Made by a program: the position numbers and the translations under genes
Assembly: GCF_928368155.1 (NCBI RefSeq)
Contig: NZ_CAKMRU010000002.1
Coordinates: 310,001 to 374,000 of the forward strand
Direction: 5' to 3'
DNA from: Anaerococcus ihuae
GTDB lineage: Bacteria > Bacillota > Clostridia > Tissierellales > Peptoniphilaceae
Length of the DNA: 64,000 nucleotides
Shown here: positions 9,601-17,916 of the stretch, piece after piece
Layout: every line of letters begins with the position of its first letter
Position numbering within the stretch: the first letter of the stretch is position 1
The notes under the pieces: model-generated
What the model was told of the DNA's origin: nothing
Databases searched by the model: none
What the model saw: only the letters and a program-made list of their open reading frames with translations

Positions 9601-9734
9601 AAAATGCCTTAAAAGATTTTGAAGAAGAAATCAAAAAAGAAACTTTAGCTGATACAATGGAAGTAAAAGACCTTGATACAGAAGAATTCGAATTAAATGA
9701 TAAAAGTGTAAAAATCGAACTTGAAAGAAAATAA
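6624..9734 (+). CDS. ileS: Isoleucyl-tRNA synthetase, IleRS2 (long) type
   Basis: A 1036-residue class I synthetase that charges tRNA-Ile. The signature motif near the N-terminus is GIHH (residues 56-59 in ANGKPGIHHV) instead of the canonical HxGH; KMSKS is present in GQKMSKSKGN. Zinc-type CxxC pairs (CPRCG, CDDCG, CPDCG) and the editing-domain TAPAFGEDDY region are visible. Length and motif place it in the eukaryote-like IleRS2 group, which is known for mupirocin resistance. Controlled by the upstream T-box and ended by a terminator at 9742-9770. AAAGG precedes the ATG. Confidence 0.98.
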   Translation: MASFKSLDTKNTKQRELDLSKYWADIDLLDKTFTTREDAEEYIIYDGPPTANGKPGIHHVIARTLKDMTSRYKNMRGFKVLKKAGWDTHGLPVEIEVEKELGFTEKDQIEAYGVEKFNQKCKDSVFKYSDMWRDMSDRMAFLYDMDNPYITLDNDYIETEWWLLNQAFKKGLIYEGAKVMPYCPRCGTGLASHEVAQGYQMDKAITLICKFKKKDADNEYFLAWTTTPWTLPSNVALTVHPELDYVKVNDKTDGCYYYLAKSLLEKVMADHEYEVVEEMKGKDLEYVEYEQLLPYVKPDGKAFFLTCADYVSAEDGTGIVHTAPAFGEDDYQLGRKYNLPFVQPVDLEGCFTETPWKGKFIFDTNEEIFLHLRDEGKVYKKQTIEHNYPHCWRCKTPLVYYAKPSWYIEMSKLSEKMVENNNGVNWYPQTIGDKRFGNWLENVKDWAISRSRYWGTPLNLWRCDDCGHVESIGSRKELAEKARENISEDIELHRPYVDDVTITCPDCGKVMHRVPDVIDVWFDSGAMPFSQVHYPFAKGEDFENYFPADFICEGIDQTRGWFYSLMAISTIITGKAPYKNVLVNDLVVDKNGQKMSKSKGNTLNPFKLFDKYGADAVRFYSLFVSPCWVPTKFDEKGLIEVKNNFFRTIENVYNFFVLYANTDNISLDQIKNFKNVELEEIDKWLYSRLNSLLKAYYEQMESFDYNKVVHLVNDFVVEDLSNWYIRRNRKRFWREDLTESKKAVYKTCFDVLVSLSKMTAPIAPFISEEIYRNLTNGLSVHVEKLDEVNEDLIDQKLEEKMDLVRKMVTLGRASREKESIKVRQPLEKIIVDGSFKEKIGDLTGLIKEELNIKEVEFADDLSDFMDYYLKPNFRKVGQIFAKNVGAFGKFLAGVDAKEFVEKVENSPQEIEINGEKYTVEKDYLDVRIQAKEGFDVEMDGNVFVVLDTEITEELKKEGYAREFVSKIQNLRKDNGYEVTDRIDIFFSADDELKNALKDFEEEIKKETLADTMEVKDLDTEEFELNDKSVKIELERK

Positions 9735-9741
9735 ATTTAAG

Positions 9742-9770
9742 GGAAGTAAGGAAACTTGCTTCCTTTTTTT
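9742..9770 (+). terminator. Intrinsic terminator after ileS
   Basis: Nine-bp stem (9742-9750 with 9755-9763) with a GAAA tetraloop, followed by seven T. Confidence 0.92.
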
Positions 9771-9787
9771 ATGGATTGGAGAAAAAA

Positions 9788-10246
9788 ATGAAAATTAGAC
9801 TTATGAATATGGTTAAAATTTACGATGAAAAAAATAATAAGGTTCTAGTTTTGGATAAAAAGAAAAAATATGGCTGGGAGGGTCTAACCTTTCCTGGTGG
9901 AAAAGTTGAAAAAAACGAATCTTTTGAAAATTCTGTAATAAGAGAGGCAAAGGAAGAAACAAATTTAGATATAAAAAATCCTGAACTTCTTGGAATAATC
10001 ACTTGGGCCTTTACAAACGATGAGGGTGAATTTCAAAAAGATGTGGGACTTTTATACCAAACAAGTGATTTTTCTGGAAAATTAATTGAAAATAACAGGG
10101 AAGGAAAATTGTTTTGGAAAGATTATGATGAATTTAAAAAAATGGAAAAAATGAGCGATTCTATGCCAGAAATTTTAAAAATTTATGATGGAAAATATAG
10201 AGAAATATATTGGGATGTGGATAAGGGTAGGAAAAAATTTTATTGA
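9788..10246 (+). CDS. Nudix hydrolase, MutT/8-oxo-dGTPase-like
   Basis: A 152-residue protein with a complete Nudix box (G-x5-E-x7-REUxEExGU) in FPGGKVEKNESFENSV followed by IREAKEETNLD. The RBS GGAG at 9778-9781 fixes the start at ATG 9788; an in-frame TTG at 9776 overlaps the RBS. MutT-like members hydrolyse oxidised or non-canonical nucleoside triphosphates; the exact substrate cannot be read from sequence. It follows the ileS terminator and has no obvious partner. Confidence 0.9.
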   Translation: MKIRLMNMVKIYDEKNNKVLVLDKKKKYGWEGLTFPGGKVEKNESFENSVIREAKEETNLDIKNPELLGIITWAFTNDEGEFQKDVGLLYQTSDFSGKLIENNREGKLFWKDYDEFKKMEKMSDSMPEILKIYDGKYREIYWDVDKGRKKFY

Positions 10247-10300
10247 TTTTAAATTTGAAACCAAATCAATTTTTTCCGTATGATATTCTTAGCGTGAGGA
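10245..10300. repeat. Dispersed repeat, partial copy of the 46.4-kb fold-back element
   Basis: The stretch from the Nudix stop to about 10300 matches one arm of the fold-back element at 46506-46565 at roughly 85 per cent, with the identical core ATGATATTCTTAGC. Only one arm is recognisable, so this looks like a degenerate or truncated copy. Confidence 0.7.
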
Positions 10301-10309
10301 TTTGTATAC

Positions 10310-10339
10310 TTTGTCTACAGTCTGAGATGTTTGTCTACA
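10310..10339. promoter_or_regulatory. Direct repeat TTTGTCTACA upstream of potA
   Basis: Two identical 10-mers at 10310-10319 and 10330-10339, spaced exactly two helical turns. The reverse complement of the same word occurs at 57314-57323 next to another dispersed element, so it may be element-derived rather than an operator. Confidence 0.35.
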
Positions 10340-10394
10340 TCTTTTTTTCTATTTTTATGTTATACTTTTAAAAGAAACTAATGGGGGTGGTCTT

Positions 10395-11507
10395 GTGTGT
10401 GAAAATTTAGATAAATATTCTGTGGTTTTAAAAAATGTTTCTAAGTCTTTTGATGATGAAACCATTTTAAAATCTGTTGATTTAGAGCTTGAGAAGGGGA
10501 AATTTTATACGCTTTTGGGACCTTCTGGCTGTGGGAAAACTACAATTTTAAATCTTATTGCTGGATTTTTGGAAGCAAATTCGGGTGAGATTTATATTAA
10601 TGGAGAAAATGTTTTAAATATTCCTGCAAGTAAGAGAAAGGTTAATACAGTTTTTCAAAATTATTCTCTTTTTCCTCATATGAATGTTTTTGATAATGTT
10701 GCATTTGGTCTTGAAATTAAAAAAACTGATAAAAAAATTATAAAAAAGGAAGTTGAAAAGGCTCTTGATATGGTAAATTTGTCTGGTTTTGAAAAACGTG
10801 AAGTTTCTCAAATGTCTGGTGGGCAAAAACAAAGGGTTGCCATAGCTCGTGCTCTTGTAAATAAACCTGATGTGCTTTTACTTGATGAGCCTTTGTCTGC
10901 TCTTGATATGAAACTTAGAAAATCTATGCAAGTTTTGCTTCGTGATTTGCAGTGGGAGTTGGGAATTACTTTTGTTTTTGTAACTCACGATCAAGAAGAG
11001 GCTCTTGCCATGAGCGATTGGATTTTTGTAATGGATAAGGGAGAAATTGTCCAACAAGGAAGCCCAAAAGATATTTATGATGAGCCAATCAATCGCTATG
11101 TTGCTCAGTTTATTGGGGAAAGCAATATTTTGAAGGCGAGAATGGTTGATGATTATAAGGTTGAATTTGCAAATAAAACTTTCGCCTGCTCTGATGCTGG
11201 AATTAATAAAAATGAAAGGGTTGAAGTTGTAATTAGACCTGAAGATATAAATGTTGTGTCAGTTGATGATGCTGATATTGTTGTAAATATCGACAATATT
11301 TTGTACAGGGGAGTTTTTAATGAATTGATTTGTTTTGATTCTTCTGAGTTTAGGTGGAAAATTCACACAACGAGAAATTTTGAAGAAGGCGATGATATTG
11401 GAATAAAAATTGATGCAGAAAACATTCACGTTATGCGTTATAACGAAAGCGAGGATGATTTTGATAAAAGAATTGAAAAATATGCGATTGGAGAAGATGA
11501 TGGCTAA
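10395..11507 (+). CDS. potA: Spermidine/putrescine ABC transporter, ATP-binding protein
   Basis: A 370-residue ABC ATPase with Walker [10 protein letters not shown], signature [15 protein letters not shown], Walker [12 protein letters not shown], the H-loop THDQEE and a C-terminal TOBE-like domain. It energises polyamine import. The start is GTG at 10395 with a G-rich RBS just upstream. First gene of potABCD; its end overlaps the start of potB. Confidence 0.95.
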   Translation: MCENLDKYSVVLKNVSKSFDDETILKSVDLELEKGKFYTLLGPSGCGKTTILNLIAGFLEANSGEIYINGENVLNIPASKRKVNTVFQNYSLFPHMNVFDNVAFGLEIKKTDKKIIKKEVEKALDMVNLSGFEKREVSQMSGGQKQRVAIARALVNKPDVLLLDEPLSALDMKLRKSMQVLLRDLQWELGITFVFVTHDQEEALAMSDWIFVMDKGEIVQQGSPKDIYDEPINRYVAQFIGESNILKARMVDDYKVEFANKTFACSDAGINKNERVEVVIRPEDINVVSVDDADIVVNIDNILYRGVFNELICFDSSEFRWKIHTTRNFEEGDDIGIKIDAENIHVMRYNESEDDFDKRIEKYAIGEDDG

Positions 11508-12297
11508 AAAATACCAAAAATTATCTGCGATTTATTATTTGTGGATTTTAATTTTTATAATTGCACCTATTCTTCTTTTAATTTACCAATCATTTTTTGA
11601 TATTTATGGAAATTTCACCTTAGACAATTACATTTCATATTTCTCAAATAAAAATTATATGATTATGACCTTCAATTCTCTTTTGACTGCATTTTTAATA
11701 ACGGCCTTCACACTTTTGTGGGCCTATCCATTTTCGTATTTTTTGTCAAAGGCTAAAAACAAGGATTTTATTTTGCTTTTGGTAATTCTTCCAACTTGGA
11801 TAAATTTGGTTTTAAAGGCCTACGCTTTTATTGGACTTTTTAATAAAAATGGAAGTATTATGGGATTTTTGGGACTTGCAAGTGAGGGGATTTTGTTTAC
11901 AAATCCTGCCTTTATTTTGGTTGCTTCCTACGTCGAACTTCCTTTTATGATAATTCCAATTTTTAGGGCGATTGATTCTATTCCAAATGAATATATAATT
12001 GCAAGCGAAGATTTGGGAGCAAATAAGTTTCAAACTTTTAGAAAAATAATTCTTCCTCTTTCCATGGATGGAGTAATGGCAGCAAGCCAGGCGGTTTTTA
12101 TTCCTTCTCTTTCACTTTTTCTTATAACGAGAATTATTGGAGGAAATAAAATTATAACCTTGGGAACAGCTGTTGAAGAGCATTATTTGGTTACTCAAAA
12201 TTGGGGCATGGGTTCAACCATCGGCCTTGTTTTAATTTTTATGATGTTTGCAGTTATTTCTATTTTAAATAAAAAGGCGGTCAAAAATGGAAAATAA
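11500..12297 (+). CDS. potB: Spermidine/putrescine ABC transporter, permease PotB
   Basis: A 265-residue inner-membrane permease with six predicted helices and the cytoplasmic EAA loop ([19 protein letters not shown]) that docks on PotA. Two adjacent ATGs (11497 and 11500) overlap the end of potA; the second has better spacing from GGAG at 11490-11493. It overlaps potC by 11 bases. Confidence 0.93.
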   Translation: MAKKYQKLSAIYYLWILIFIIAPILLLIYQSFFDIYGNFTLDNYISYFSNKNYMIMTFNSLLTAFLITAFTLLWAYPFSYFLSKAKNKDFILLLVILPTWINLVLKAYAFIGLFNKNGSIMGFLGLASEGILFTNPAFILVASYVELPFMIIPIFRAIDSIPNEYIIASEDLGANKFQTFRKIILPLSMDGVMAASQAVFIPSLSLFLITRIIGGNKIITLGTAVEEHYLVTQNWGMGSTIGLVLIFMMFAVISILNKKAVKNGK

Positions 12298-13084
12298 AAA
12301 AAATAGGCTTGGAAATTTGTATTTATTTTTTATATTTATAATAATGTACTTGCCCTTGGGTTTTTTGATTTTTTATTCATTTAATAGCGGGGGAAATATG
12401 AATGTTTTTGAAAGCTTTACATTAAAATATTATAAAAAAGTTTTTGAAGACGAAAGACTTATAAATATTGTAATAAATACCCTAATAATTGGACTTTTGT
12501 CGTCATTAATTGCAACAATAATTGGAACACTTGGTGCAATTTCAATTTATTATATGAGAGATAAAAATTTAAAAAAGAAAGTTTTAGGTCTAAATTCAGT
12601 TTTGATGGTTTTGCCAGATGTAATGATGGGAGCATCATTTTTGATTTTATTTTCTTTTTTATTAAAAATTCCCATGGGTTTTTACTCAGTTTTGCTCTCA
12701 CACATTGCCTTTTCAATTCCTATTGTGGTTTTGATGGTTCTTCCAAGGCTTTACGCCCTAAATTCTGATATGATGAAGGCTGCGGAAGACTTGGGAGCAA
12801 ATGATATTACAATTTTAAATAAAATTATCCTTCCAAATATTGCAAGCGGAATATTTGCAGGATTTTTTATGGCCCTTACTTATTCTTTGGATGATTTTGC
12901 AGTTACATTTTTTGTTACAGGATCAGGATTTTCGACCCTTTCTGTAGAAATTTATTCCAGGGTTAGGACAGGAATTTCTCTAGAAATAAATGCCCTATCT
13001 TCAATGATTTTTATTTTGTCCTTGATTTTGGCAATAGGCTATTATGTTATACAAAGTAGAGAAGAAAAAAGGAGGGCAAGATGA
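12287..13084 (+). CDS. potC: Spermidine/putrescine ABC transporter, permease PotC
   Basis: A 265-residue permease with six predicted helices and an EAA loop (AAEDLGANDITILNKIILP) very similar to that of PotB, as expected for the heterodimeric channel. It overlaps potB at its start and potD by four bases at its end (ATGA), indicating translational coupling. Confidence 0.93.
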   Translation: MENKKNRLGNLYLFFIFIIMYLPLGFLIFYSFNSGGNMNVFESFTLKYYKKVFEDERLINIVINTLIIGLLSSLIATIIGTLGAISIYYMRDKNLKKKVLGLNSVLMVLPDVMMGASFLILFSFLLKIPMGFYSVLLSHIAFSIPIVVLMVLPRLYALNSDMMKAAEDLGANDITILNKIILPNIASGIFAGFFMALTYSLDDFAVTFFVTGSGFSTLSVEIYSRVRTGISLEINALSSMIFILSLILAIGYYVIQSREEKRRAR

Positions 13085-14160
13085 ACAAGGTTTATAAATT
13101 TTTCTTAGGAATTTTGACACTTTGCTTACTTTTATTTTTGGGACAAAAAAAATTAAATGCAAAAGAAAAAGACCAAGATTCAAAAAATATTTATTTTTAC
13201 AATTGGGGCGATTATATTGACCCTGAAATTATAAAAGATTTTGAAAAAGAAACCGGCTATCACGTAATTTATGAAACTTTCGATTCAAATGAGGCAATGA
13301 TGGCAAAAGTTGAGCAGGGAAAAACCTCCTATGATTTGGCTTTTCCTTCAGAATATACGGTTGAAATGATGGGGGATAAAAAACTTTTGAAAAAATTAGA
13401 TCACAAAAAAATAAAGGGACTTGATAATATTGACCAAAGATTTTTAAATTTATCATATGATCCCAATAATGAGTATTCAATTCCATATTTTTGGGGATCT
13501 TTTGGTATAATTTATAACAATAAAAAATACAAAAAAGAAGATTTTTCATCTTGGAAAAATTTGTGGGATAAAAAATTTGAAGGAGAAATTTTATCTTTTG
13601 ATGGGGCAAGAGAAACTTTGGGGATTGGACTTTTGGCAGAAGGAAGATCCTTAAACGAAAAGGACGAAAAAGTTTTAAGACAAACTAAGGATGAATTGGT
13701 TGGTTTTATGAAAAATGTAAAGGCAATTCTTGCCGATGAAATCAGAATGTATATGGTCCAAGAGGAAGCTGATATAGCAATTACATTTTCAGGAGAAGCC
13801 TCAATGGCTGAGTCTATAAATCCAAATCTTTCCTACACGATCCCAAAAGAAGGATCAAACATTTGGTTTGACACCATGGTTATTCCAAAAACCTCAAAAA
13901 ATACCGAGGGAGCCTACGCCCTTATAAATTATCTTTTAAGACCAGAAGTTGCCGCAAAAAACGCTGATTATGTTTGGTATCCAACTCCAAACAAAAAGGC
14001 TATGAAATATATTGACAAGGAAGCAAGAGCTGATAAAACCTTGTATCCGGACGATGAAGATATAGAAAAATTAGAAGTTTTCAAAAATTTGGGAAAAGAA
14101 AGAACAATTTTATATAACGATTTGTTTTTGGATTTAAAAATATCACCTCAAGCAGATTAA
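13081..14160 (+). CDS. potD: Spermidine/putrescine-binding protein
   Basis: A 359-residue solute-binding protein. The N-terminal ~28 residues form a signal sequence (basic start, then LTLCLLLFLG); a good lipobox is not visible, which is unusual for a Gram-positive binding protein unless Cys15 serves. The mature start NIYFYNWGDYIDPEIIKDFEKE and the later YSIPYFWGSFGIIYN are typical PotD features. It captures polyamine outside the cell for PotBC. Closed by a strong terminator. Confidence 0.93.
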   Translation: MNKVYKFFLGILTLCLLLFLGQKKLNAKEKDQDSKNIYFYNWGDYIDPEIIKDFEKETGYHVIYETFDSNEAMMAKVEQGKTSYDLAFPSEYTVEMMGDKKLLKKLDHKKIKGLDNIDQRFLNLSYDPNNEYSIPYFWGSFGIIYNNKKYKKEDFSSWKNLWDKKFEGEILSFDGARETLGIGLLAEGRSLNEKDEKVLRQTKDELVGFMKNVKAILADEIRMYMVQEEADIAITFSGEASMAESINPNLSYTIPKEGSNIWFDTMVIPKTSKNTEGAYALINYLLRPEVAAKNADYVWYPTPNKKAMKYIDKEARADKTLYPDDEDIEKLEVFKNLGKERTILYNDLFLDLKISPQAD

Positions 14161-14166
14161 AATTTT

Positions 14167-14208
14167 CCTTGGAAATTTGCTAGATAGTAAGTTTTCAAGG
14201 ATTTTTTT
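14167..14208 (+). terminator. Intrinsic terminator of potABCD
   Basis: Fourteen-bp stem with a few G-U pairs (14167-14180 with 14187-14200), loop TAGATA, then seven T. Confidence 0.88.
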
Positions 14209-14286
14209 AATTAATTTATTGTATAATAAATTAAAGAAGTAAATTTGAATTAATAAGAAAGGTTTTCACAAAAATAGGAGAAAAAT

Positions 14287-15468
14287 ATGGTAGAAAAAAA
14301 TATTAATGAATTTGTAAGAGAAAATGCCCCTTGCTATATTTATCAAAAGGATGTGATTGATAAATCTTGCCAAATTTTAAAGGAAAAATTTAAAAATGTT
14401 GAATTTTTATATTCAATCAAGGCAAATCCCTTTATGCCAGTAATAAAAACTATAAGAGAAAATAAAATTGGATCAGATGCAGCATCAAGTAATGAAGTTT
14501 TATTGTCGATTGAAGCTGGTATGGAAAAAAATCAAATTTATTATTCTGCTCCAGGAAAAACAATGGAAGATTTAAAAAAAGCTTGGGGTAAGTGTGTTTT
14601 TATTGCAGATTCCTTCCACGAGCTTGATTTATTGGATGATTTGGCAAAAAAGCACGGAGAAATTTTGGAAGTTGGTTTGAGAATTAATCCAAATTATTCA
14701 ATGAAGGACAAAAAAGCCCATCCAAGTAAATTTGGTGTTGATGAAGATAAAATTTTTGATTTTTCTTGGAAATATAAAAATTTAAAACTGGTTGGACTTC
14801 ATGTTCACGTTCAAAGTCAAATTCTTGATACAAATCTTCTTTCAAACTACTACAAAAATACCTATGATTTGGCACTTAAATTTTCAAAATTAGACTTTGT
14901 GGATTTGAAATTTATAAATTTTGGGTCTGGGATTGGAGTTTCTTATGATAAGAAAAATGAAAAAGATGTGGACTTGGATATTTTGTCAAAAACTATGAAA
15001 GATTTGTACGAAAAAAATAAAAATGAGCTTGGAGCTAAATTTTTAATTGAAAGCGGAAGATTTTTAGTGATGAATTCAGGGACCTACTATACTCCAGTAA
15101 TCGACAAGAAATATTCTCAAGGAAAAACCTATCTTGTCGTAAAAAATGCCATGAATGGTTTTGTTAAGGCTTCAATGAAAGAAATGTTGAAAGATGCCTT
15201 GGGAAAAGAGTGTGAAAAAGCCTTTGAGCCACTTTATACAGGAATTAATCAATGTGAATTTGAAATTATTGGAGATTCTTTGGAAAAAGAAAAAGTAGAT
15301 ATTGGTGGTCACTTGTGCACAAGCTTGGATTTATTGGCAAGAGATATTGAACTTAAAAAAGCTGAAATTGGAGATATTTTAAAAATTACCAATGCAGGAG
15401 CCTATTCATACAGTATTTCAATTTTAAATTTCGCAAGCCACAACTTGCCAAAAGAATTTTTGATTTAA
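14287..15468 (+). CDS. Type III PLP-dependent amino acid decarboxylase (Orn/DAP/Arg decarboxylase 2 fold)
   Basis: A 393-residue alanine-racemase-fold enzyme. Lys45 in YSIKANP is the expected PLP Schiff-base lysine; HVHVQSQ, the glycine-rich INFGSGIGV, ESGRF and the C-terminal GGHLCTSLDLLARD (catalytic Cys/Asp region) are visible, ending with NAGAYSYSIS. The family includes diaminopimelate, ornithine/lysine and carboxynorspermidine decarboxylases and acyl-carrier variants. The ending with LCTSLD and GAY-x-S looks closer to the specialised decarboxylases than to LysA. It sits just after potABCD but after a terminator, so a polyamine role is suggestive only. AGGAG precedes the ATG. Confidence 0.8.
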   Translation: MVEKNINEFVRENAPCYIYQKDVIDKSCQILKEKFKNVEFLYSIKANPFMPVIKTIRENKIGSDAASSNEVLLSIEAGMEKNQIYYSAPGKTMEDLKKAWGKCVFIADSFHELDLLDDLAKKHGEILEVGLRINPNYSMKDKKAHPSKFGVDEDKIFDFSWKYKNLKLVGLHVHVQSQILDTNLLSNYYKNTYDLALKFSKLDFVDLKFINFGSGIGVSYDKKNEKDVDLDILSKTMKDLYEKNKNELGAKFLIESGRFLVMNSGTYYTPVIDKKYSQGKTYLVVKNAMNGFVKASMKEMLKDALGKECEKAFEPLYTGINQCEFEIIGDSLEKEKVDIGGHLCTSLDLLARDIELKKAEIGDILKITNAGAYSYSISILNFASHNLPKEFLI

Positions 15469-15475
15469 ATATAAA

Positions 15476-15509
15476 AAAATAAAGGACTTTTTCAAAAGTC
15501 CTTTATTTT
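15476..15509. terminator. Bidirectional terminator between convergent genes
   Basis: Near-perfect inverted repeat around AAAGGACTTTT and AAAAGTCCTTT, A-rich on the left and T-rich on the right. Serves the decarboxylase and the convergent GntR gene, whose last codons lie inside it. Confidence 0.88.
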
Positions 15510-16216
15510 ATTTGATCTTCTATATCTTTAAATTCCATATCCTTGGAAAGATTTTCTATTGTATTTATGGTTGATCTCCAATTTTTTATAAGGGCAGCCC
15601 TTGCTTTTTCAAGATTTTTTTCTTTTAAGGCATCAATTATATCCATATGTTCCTTGTAAGTAGTAAAATTTTCTTCACCGGCTTCAAAAAAATGAATTTC
15701 CATTCTTTCAACTCTTCTTTTTAGCTTGTCGACAATTGGTTTTATTTCTACATTGCCTGAAAGTTCAATAAAAGCATTGTGAAATTCGTTGTCTTTTTTT
15801 ATGGTTTTTAATTGATCATTTTTTCTGTGAAAATATTTAATGTCTTCATTTAAATCTTCGATTTTTTCTATAAATTTATCGTCAATCTTGTCAAAAGATT
15901 CAATAAGGGCAAGCTCTTCCAAACTATAAATTATTGGATAAATATCTTTTGCTTCGCCAGGATTAATTGGAGCAACAATGGTCCAGCGATTTGCCTTGGT
16001 CATAACAAGTCCCTCGCTTTCAAGTTGTAAGAGAGCTTCTCTAACTGGAGTTCTTGAAATTCCCAAATCATTTGAAAGTTCTTGAACCCTAAGCCTTTCG
16101 CAAGGTTTTAGTTCTCCATTTATAATTCTTTTTGCAAGCAAATTGTAAGCCTCATCTTTTACAAAAGTCCTGCTTATTTTTTTTATCTTAACTTTATTTT
16201 TATTATTTTCACTCAT
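15503..16216 (-). CDS. GntR family transcriptional regulator, FadR/FCD subfamily
   Basis: About 237 residues. The N-terminal winged helix is plain (LSNDLGISRTPVREALLQLE, then GLVMTKANRWTIV), followed by an all-helical FCD effector domain with metal-type residues (DNEFHNAFIELSGN, later HMDIIDALKEKN). The start at ATG 16216 has GAGG upstream; a longer in-frame extension to 16246 has none. It is divergent from the DUF3343-double-cubane operon, whose promoter contains a dyad, so it is probably its regulator (inference). Confidence 0.9.
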   Translation of the reverse strand: MSENNKNKVKIKKISRTFVKDEAYNLLAKRIINGELKPCERLRVQELSNDLGISRTPVREALLQLESEGLVMTKANRWTIVAPINPGEAKDIYPIIYSLEELALIESFDKIDDKFIEKIEDLNEDIKYFHRKNDQLKTIKKDNEFHNAFIELSGNVEIKPIVDKLKRRVERMEIHFFEAGEENFTTYKEHMDIIDALKEKNLEKARAALIKNWRSTINTIENLSKDMEFKDIEDQIK

Positions 16217-16286
16217 AAATTCCTCTTTTTTAAATTTTCCATACAAAAATATTATAACAGAAATACATTTTTAGACAAAGGTTTTA

Positions 16287-16315
16287 TTGAAAAGCTTAAA
16301 GTGGTATGTTATACT
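16287..16315 (+). promoter_or_regulatory. Sigma-A promoter with overlapping dyad
   Basis: TTGAAA (16287-16292), 17-base spacer, TATACT (16310-16315). The dyad GTAT-GTT-ATAC (16304-16314) overlaps the -10 box and would suit repression by the divergent GntR protein. Confidence 0.6.
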
Positions 16316-16340
16316 CTACATATAAATAATGGAGGAAAAT

Positions 16341-16562
16341 ATGAAACTTGTTGCAGGATTTGACACGACCAGCGATGCTCTTTTGATGGAAAATTTTTGT
16401 AAAAATAAAAATATAAAGGGAGATATGATTCCCGTTCCCGAAGAATTTGGAGCAGGTTGTGGGTTAGCTTTTAGGTTTGAAAGTGAAAATTTTGAAAAAA
16501 TAAAAAAAATCCTCGATGAGGAAAATGTTTTTTATAAAATTTTAAAAGTTTTAAATATATAA
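16341..16562 (+). CDS. DUF3343 protein (putative Se/S carrier-like)
   Basis: A 73-residue protein of the DUF3343 family, with the family's GAGCGLAFRF segment containing a single conserved Cys. The start at 16341 is set by GGAGG at 16331-16335; the ATG at 16329 overlaps the RBS. It shares the AGCGL motif with a second DUF3343 protein at 24446-24718 in the selenium operon. Family function is not established; genomic association with selenium and iron-sulfur genes suggests sulfur or selenium handling. It forms an operon with the double-cubane reductase. Confidence 0.8.
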   Translation: MKLVAGFDTTSDALLMENFCKNKNIKGDMIPVPEEFGAGCGLAFRFESENFEKIKKILDEENVFYKILKVLNI

Positions 16563-16598
16563 TTAATCCTAGGAAATTTGATTTTTTAAGGAGAAATG

Positions 16599-17744
16599 AT
16601 GAAAATAATAAAAGATTTACCAGAAGTTTTTGAGGAATTTGCTGATCAAAGAAAAAATTCTTTTTTGGAAGTAAAAAAAATAAAAGATAGTGGAAGCCCA
16701 GTTGTGGGTATGTATTGTACATATTTTCCAAGAGAAATTGCCCAAGCGGCAGGAGCAAGAACTGTTTCTCTTTGCTCAACTTCTGATGAAACAATAAGCG
16801 AAGCGGAAAAAGATTTGCCAATAAATCTTTGTCCCTTGATAAAATCTTCTTACGGCTTTGCCATAACTGATAAGTGCCCGTTTTTTCATTTTTCAGATTT
16901 GGTAATAGGCGAGACTACTTGTGATGGAAAGCAAAAAATGTATGAACTTATGGGAGAATTTAAACCAGTTCATGTTATGAACCTTCCTCACAGTCAAGGA
17001 GAAGATGCCCTTAATCTTTGGGAAAAAGAAGTTTTAAGGGTAAAGGAAAAAATTGAAGATACTTTTGAAGTAGAAATTTCTGATGAAAATTTGGAAAAAG
17101 AAATAAAACTTGAAAATGAAATCAGAAAAGCCTTCAAAAAACTTGCAGGAACAATGGCAAATGATCCAACCCCAATGTCAGGTTATGATTATTTTAAAGT
17201 TTTGTACGGATCAACTTTTAAATTTGATAGGGAAAATCTTCCAAATGAGCTTAATAAATTGGCAGAAAAAATCATGGAAGAATATGACGGAAATCGTCCG
17301 AAAAAACCAAGGATTTTAATAACAGGCTGCCCAATCGGTGGTGCAACTGAAAAAGTTATTCAAGCGGTTGAAGATAACGGGGGAATTGTTGTAAGTTATG
17401 AAAATTGTACTGGCGAGAAAAATTACGATAGGCTAGTTGAAGAAGATACAGAAAATCCATTAAAGGCCCTTGCAAAAAGATATATAGATATCGGCTGTTC
17501 TGTGATGAGCCCAAATGAAAACAGGTTTGATCTTCTTGATAGATTAATTGATAAGTACAAGGTTGATGGGGTTTTGGATGTAGAGCTTCAATCTTGCCAT
17601 ACTTATGCAATTGAAACAACTTCTATTAGAAAATTTGTAACAGATGAGAAAAATATTCCTTATATATCTTTGGAAACAGATTTTTCAAAGACGGATATAG
17701 GACAAATAAATACAAGAATTGCAGCTTTTATAGAAATGCTTTAG
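16599..17744 (+). CDS. Double-cubane-cluster anaerobic reductase (YjiM/2-hydroxyacyl-CoA dehydratase family)
   Basis: A 381-residue protein related to HgdB/BcrB-type dehydratase subunits. Cys residues that can ligate an iron-sulfur centre occur in [57 protein letters not shown] and LQSCHTYA. The single-protein arrangement, without a paired second dehydratase subunit, fits the double-cubane proteins that reduce small molecules in vitro; the physiological substrate is unknown. Such proteins need an ATP-driven reductase (YjiL-type), which is not next to this gene. Start 16599 has better spacing from AGGAG than 16596. Confidence 0.85.
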   Translation: MKIIKDLPEVFEEFADQRKNSFLEVKKIKDSGSPVVGMYCTYFPREIAQAAGARTVSLCSTSDETISEAEKDLPINLCPLIKSSYGFAITDKCPFFHFSDLVIGETTCDGKQKMYELMGEFKPVHVMNLPHSQGEDALNLWEKEVLRVKEKIEDTFEVEISDENLEKEIKLENEIRKAFKKLAGTMANDPTPMSGYDYFKVLYGSTFKFDRENLPNELNKLAEKIMEEYDGNRPKKPRILITGCPIGGATEKVIQAVEDNGGIVVSYENCTGEKNYDRLVEEDTENPLKALAKRYIDIGCSVMSPNENRFDLLDRLIDKYKVDGVLDVELQSCHTYAIETTSIRKFVTDEKNIPYISLETDFSKTDIGQINTRIAAFIEML

Positions 17745-17751
17745 GCTAATT

Positions 17752-17831
17752 GTGAACTTGTTGTAAAAGGGCAAATTTTTATTTTTAATTATTTTGGGTA
17801 AAAATTTGTCTTTGACAAGTTCACTTTTTTT
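17752..17831 (+). terminator. Long hairpin terminator
   Basis: GTGAACTTG (17752-17760) pairs with CAAGTTCAC (17816-17824), with an inner AAATTTTTA/TAAAAATTT pairing, followed by seven T. Confidence 0.85.
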
Positions 17832-17916
17832 ATAAAATTTTAGTTTTTTGCTTTAATTTATGAAAATGTTTTATTAAAAAAAGATAGTATATTAAATATA
17901 GAAAGTAGTTGATTAT

